Below, one piece after another: positions 61,913 to 64,000 of a DNA stretch of 64,000 bases. The notes beneath the pieces are model-generated. The model was not told where the DNA came from and did not search any database. It saw nothing but the letters and a program-made list of their open reading frames with translations. The stretch is taken from NCBI RefSeq assembly GCF_001435995.1, contig NZ_AYYQ01000035.1, forward strand, positions 14,416 to 78,415, written 5' to 3'. Source of the stretch: Apilactobacillus ozensis DSM 23829 = JCM 17196 (GTDB lineage Bacteria > Bacillota > Bacilli > Lactobacillales > Lactobacillaceae). How positions within the stretch are numbered: the stretch's first letter is position 1; each line of letters begins with the position of its first letter. A program made the position numbers and the translations under genes.

Positions 61913-64000
61913 ATGGCTACCTGGGAATACATTCAAGCACTATCTAGTAATGGAATTTGTCTTTATCCATTGATTAAAGGCACGAAACGTCCAGCAATTA
62001 AGGACATGTTGAATCAAGCGACCAATGATATTGAACAACTAACGGAGTGGTTTCAACCGCAAGCAGATGGAAATGTTTTATATGATGTAGCGATAAACCC
62101 TAGCAAGAGTAATTTAATCGTGATTGATGTGGATAATCACGACCAACAGTTGAGTGGTACGAAGTGGTTAAATGATAAAGAACTAGCTGGTTATAAAATG
62201 GATAGCTCTGTTATTGAAATAACCCCTAATCAAGGGATACATTTTTTCTATCTAAATGATTTGGAGATTGATGTACCAAGTCAACTAAGTTTGGATAAAT
62301 GTGGGGCGATTGAAGTTAAGACCACGTCGACAATTATTTATCCGAGTGCTGGCTATCGACAAACCGCTAACGACCAGTTATTAATCAATACCACGGTGCC
62401 ACCGATGCCAAAATGGTTAAAGCGTTTGATTACTAAGTCTATTGAAACTAAAGCAAGGCAACCAGCATCCCCAACTACGGATGATAACATCAATGTTAAG
62501 GCTCATAGTTGGTTGTTAAAGCTCACGGACATGTATATTCATGGAATTAAGCAGGGACAACGTAATACTCAAATGGTGCAGATATTAGGAAAGTTATTTT
62601 TTACAGGTGCAGATCAAACATTAGTATGGAAATGGTTCAACCACATTAATGATAACTATGTGCAACCATCCCTTAAGCCTAGTGAAATGAAAGCAATCTT
62701 TAAAAGTATTGCTAACAAGCCCCACCAAGTCATTCATACCGAAAACTTTGATGAATTACAACAAGCATGTAGGGATGCGAAAAGGTTAGTACAACAGAGT
62801 AGGGATGGTAAGCTAAGTTATTTAAATGGTGCGCAAATCATGTTGAAATACTTTCACTTCACACGTTTTTCAATTGATGAGGGTGAACGAGTGGCCGTCT
62901 ATGTAAGTGATGAACGCAGTCCGTGGTTTGGGCTGTACACACGTAATTATGATTATATCCGTCGTTTAATCAATGCAATGTACATGAACTATAGTAGTAA
63001 GGGGATTGGCGAAGTTCTCAACAAGATTGAAATGTTGATTACAGAAATTCGTCAACCAGAACACACCAAGGACTTAATTCCAGTTGGTAACGGGATTTTT
63101 AACCTAAAGACCAAGCAGCTAGAACCATATACGCCTGCTCACGTCTTTTCCAGTAAAGTTAGTACTCGTTATGATGCTAAATACAATGAACCAGCTAATA
63201 CCCCTAATTTAGATGGATGGGATGTTGATAGTTGGTTGATGAACTTAGCTAAAGATGAAGCAGGTAACGTGGATAAGCAAGTAGAGACTTTATTTTGGCA
63301 AGTCTTAGCCGATGCTTTAAATGGAAACTATACACGTCGTAAAGCGATTCTCTTAAACTCCGAACTTGGTAACAGTGGTAAGGGGACGTTTCAGAGCTTG
63401 ATAGCTAATCTAGTCGGTCAACATAACGTGGCCACGCTTAAAGTGAATGAATTTGGCGAACGTTTTGCGATGTCACGCTTAATGGGTAAATCGGTCTGTA
63501 TTGGCGATGATAACCCGAGTGGCTATATTCGTGATAGTAGCAACTTTAATAGTGTGGTAACGGGGGATGTGGTTAATATTGAGTATAAGGGCAAGGATAG
63601 TTTTACCACTCAACTAACTCCGACTGTCATTCAATCCTTTAATGGCTTACCGCACTTTAGTAATAAGGGTGGAACGTATCGTCGGATGTTGATTGTGCCA
63701 TTTCGTCAACATTATCAAGGCAATTCAGATAACTGGAAGATTAAGGATATTTACTTAAAGCGTGCTGATGTCTTAGAATATGTATTATTTAAAGCTCTGA
63801 ACGTGTATTCAGACTTTGATAAGTTCATTGTTCCCGATGTATCTAATCAAGCTTTAAATGAGTTTGAAAAGGAGAACGATCCAATTAAGGAGTTCGTGGA
63901 TGAAGAGTTTAGGCAATGGGATGTTGCACGGATTAGCACTAAAGCGGTTTATATTGCTTATACCCGTTATTGTAGCGAGAATGGGTACGCAGCGACTTCC
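61913..64000 (+). CDS. Satellite replication protein: primase-polymerase plus SF3 helicase (continues beyond the window)
   Basis: An ATG at 61913 with AAAGGGG upstream opens 696 codons with no stop before the window ends. The N-terminal part (about 10-190) is a bifunctional primase/polymerase (Prim-Pol) domain with the metal motif VIDVDN near 70-75 and the His in ITPNQGIHFFYL. The C-terminal part is a phage D5/P4-type SF3 helicase: Walker A NSELGNSGKGTF near 482-493, Walker B SVCIGDDNP near 527-535, and motif C with Asn in QSFNGLPHF near 573-581. It would prime and unwind DNA at the element's origin. Confidence 0.93.
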   Translation, partial: MATWEYIQALSSNGICLYPLIKGTKRPAIKDMLNQATNDIEQLTEWFQPQADGNVLYDVAINPSKSNLIVIDVDNHDQQLSGTKWLNDKELAGYKMDSSVIEITPNQGIHFFYLNDLEIDVPSQLSLDKCGAIEVKTTSTIIYPSAGYRQTANDQLLINTTVPPMPKWLKRLITKSIETKARQPASPTTDDNINVKAHSWLLKLTDMYIHGIKQGQRNTQMVQILGKLFFTGADQTLVWKWFNHINDNYVQPSLKPSEMKAIFKSIANKPHQVIHTENFDELQQACRDAKRLVQQSRDGKLSYLNGAQIMLKYFHFTRFSIDEGERVAVYVSDERSPWFGLYTRNYDYIRRLINAMYMNYSSKGIGEVLNKIEMLITEIRQPEHTKDLIPVGNGIFNLKTKQLEPYTPAHVFSSKVSTRYDAKYNEPANTPNLDGWDVDSWLMNLAKDEAGNVDKQVETLFWQVLADALNGNYTRRKAILLNSELGNSGKGTFQSLIANLVGQHNVATLKVNEFGERFAMSRLMGKSVCIGDDNPSGYIRDSSNFNSVVTGDVVNIEYKGKDSFTTQLTPTVIQSFNGLPHFSNKGGTYRRMLIVPFRQHYQGNSDNWKIKDIYLKRADVLEYVLFKALNVYSDFDKFIVPDVSNQALNEFEKENDPIKEFVDEEFRQWDVARISTKAVYIAYTRYCSENGYAATS

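Noticed and set aside
61714-61932. Minus-strand frame of 72 codons across the hairpin region
   Set aside because: It overlaps the ends of two well-supported rightward genes, lacks a ribosome site, and runs through the hairpins and the primase start.

Overview
The window reads as a chromosome segment of a low-G+C Gram-positive bacterium of the family Lactobacillaceae, plausibly a fructophilic or insect-associated genus such as Apilactobacillus or Fructilactobacillus. The grounds are very AT-rich DNA, many TTG starts behind strong GGAGG-type ribosome sites, GW (SH3_8) cell-wall proteins, a T-box before asnS, cre-like and lemA-htpX arrangements, and Firmicute gene orders (secG-rnr-smpB; cdaA-cdaR-glmM-glmS). 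The genus is an inference; no rRNA gene is present to test it.

Region 1 (1-20.7 kb) is mostly core housekeeping: protein export and RNA quality control (secG, rnr, smpB), uracil repair (ung), acetyl-phosphate metabolism (pta), tRNA t6A synthesis (tsaE), a GNAT acetyltransferase and a DEDDh exonuclease, murB, a CPA1 cation/proton antiporter, then the c-di-AMP/amino-sugar block cdaA-cdaR-glmM-glmS. After that come secreted wall enzymes with GW domains (a glucosaminidase and an amidase) around an orphan tagH-type ABC ATPase.

Region 2 (20.9-41.5 kb) holds transporters and metabolism: ilvE, a CPA2 antiporter behind a structured RNA leader, kup, an ArsB/SLC13-type permease, an SDR dehydrogenase, a YeiH-type exporter with a divergent LysR regulator, corA, gap, pgpA, glcU, an orphan protein made only of the DNA-binding parts of an IS3 transposase, lemA-htpX, a His-rich secreted protein, thiT, an HPP-like membrane protein, asnS with an Asn-specific T-box, and a cadD-arsR metal-resistance pair. 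Two cation/proton antiporters, kup and corA lie within 20 kb of the c-di-AMP synthase gene.

Region 3 (41.5-59.1 kb) is accessory DNA: a complete type I restriction-modification operon (hsdR-hsdM-hsdS) followed by a GIY-YIG/DUF4357 protein, a YdcF-like protein, a NERD nuclease-like membrane protein, a DUF805 protein with a long acidic Ser/Asn/Asp tail, an MFS transporter, and a run of three membrane-anchored XRE regulators. Four GACA motifs at an exact 11-bp period lie upstream of one of these. Next come a secreted protein, a possible 56-residue membrane peptide and an integrase remnant in otherwise empty DNA.

Region 4 (59.15-64.0 kb, open at the right edge) is the left end of an integrated element. 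It has a 21-bp att-like piece resembling the 3' end of a tmRNA or tRNA with its terminator, then a tyrosine integrase and an XRE repressor on the minus strand, a divergent pair of small AlpA-like HTH genes, and a large primase-polymerase/SF3 helicase gene. This order is typical of phage satellites (PICI-like islands) and is the best candidate for a coherent mobile system here.

A second theme is start-codon use. At least four, probably five, genes have a near-perfect ribosome site followed at normal distance by ATT, with no usable ATG, GTG or TTG in place.
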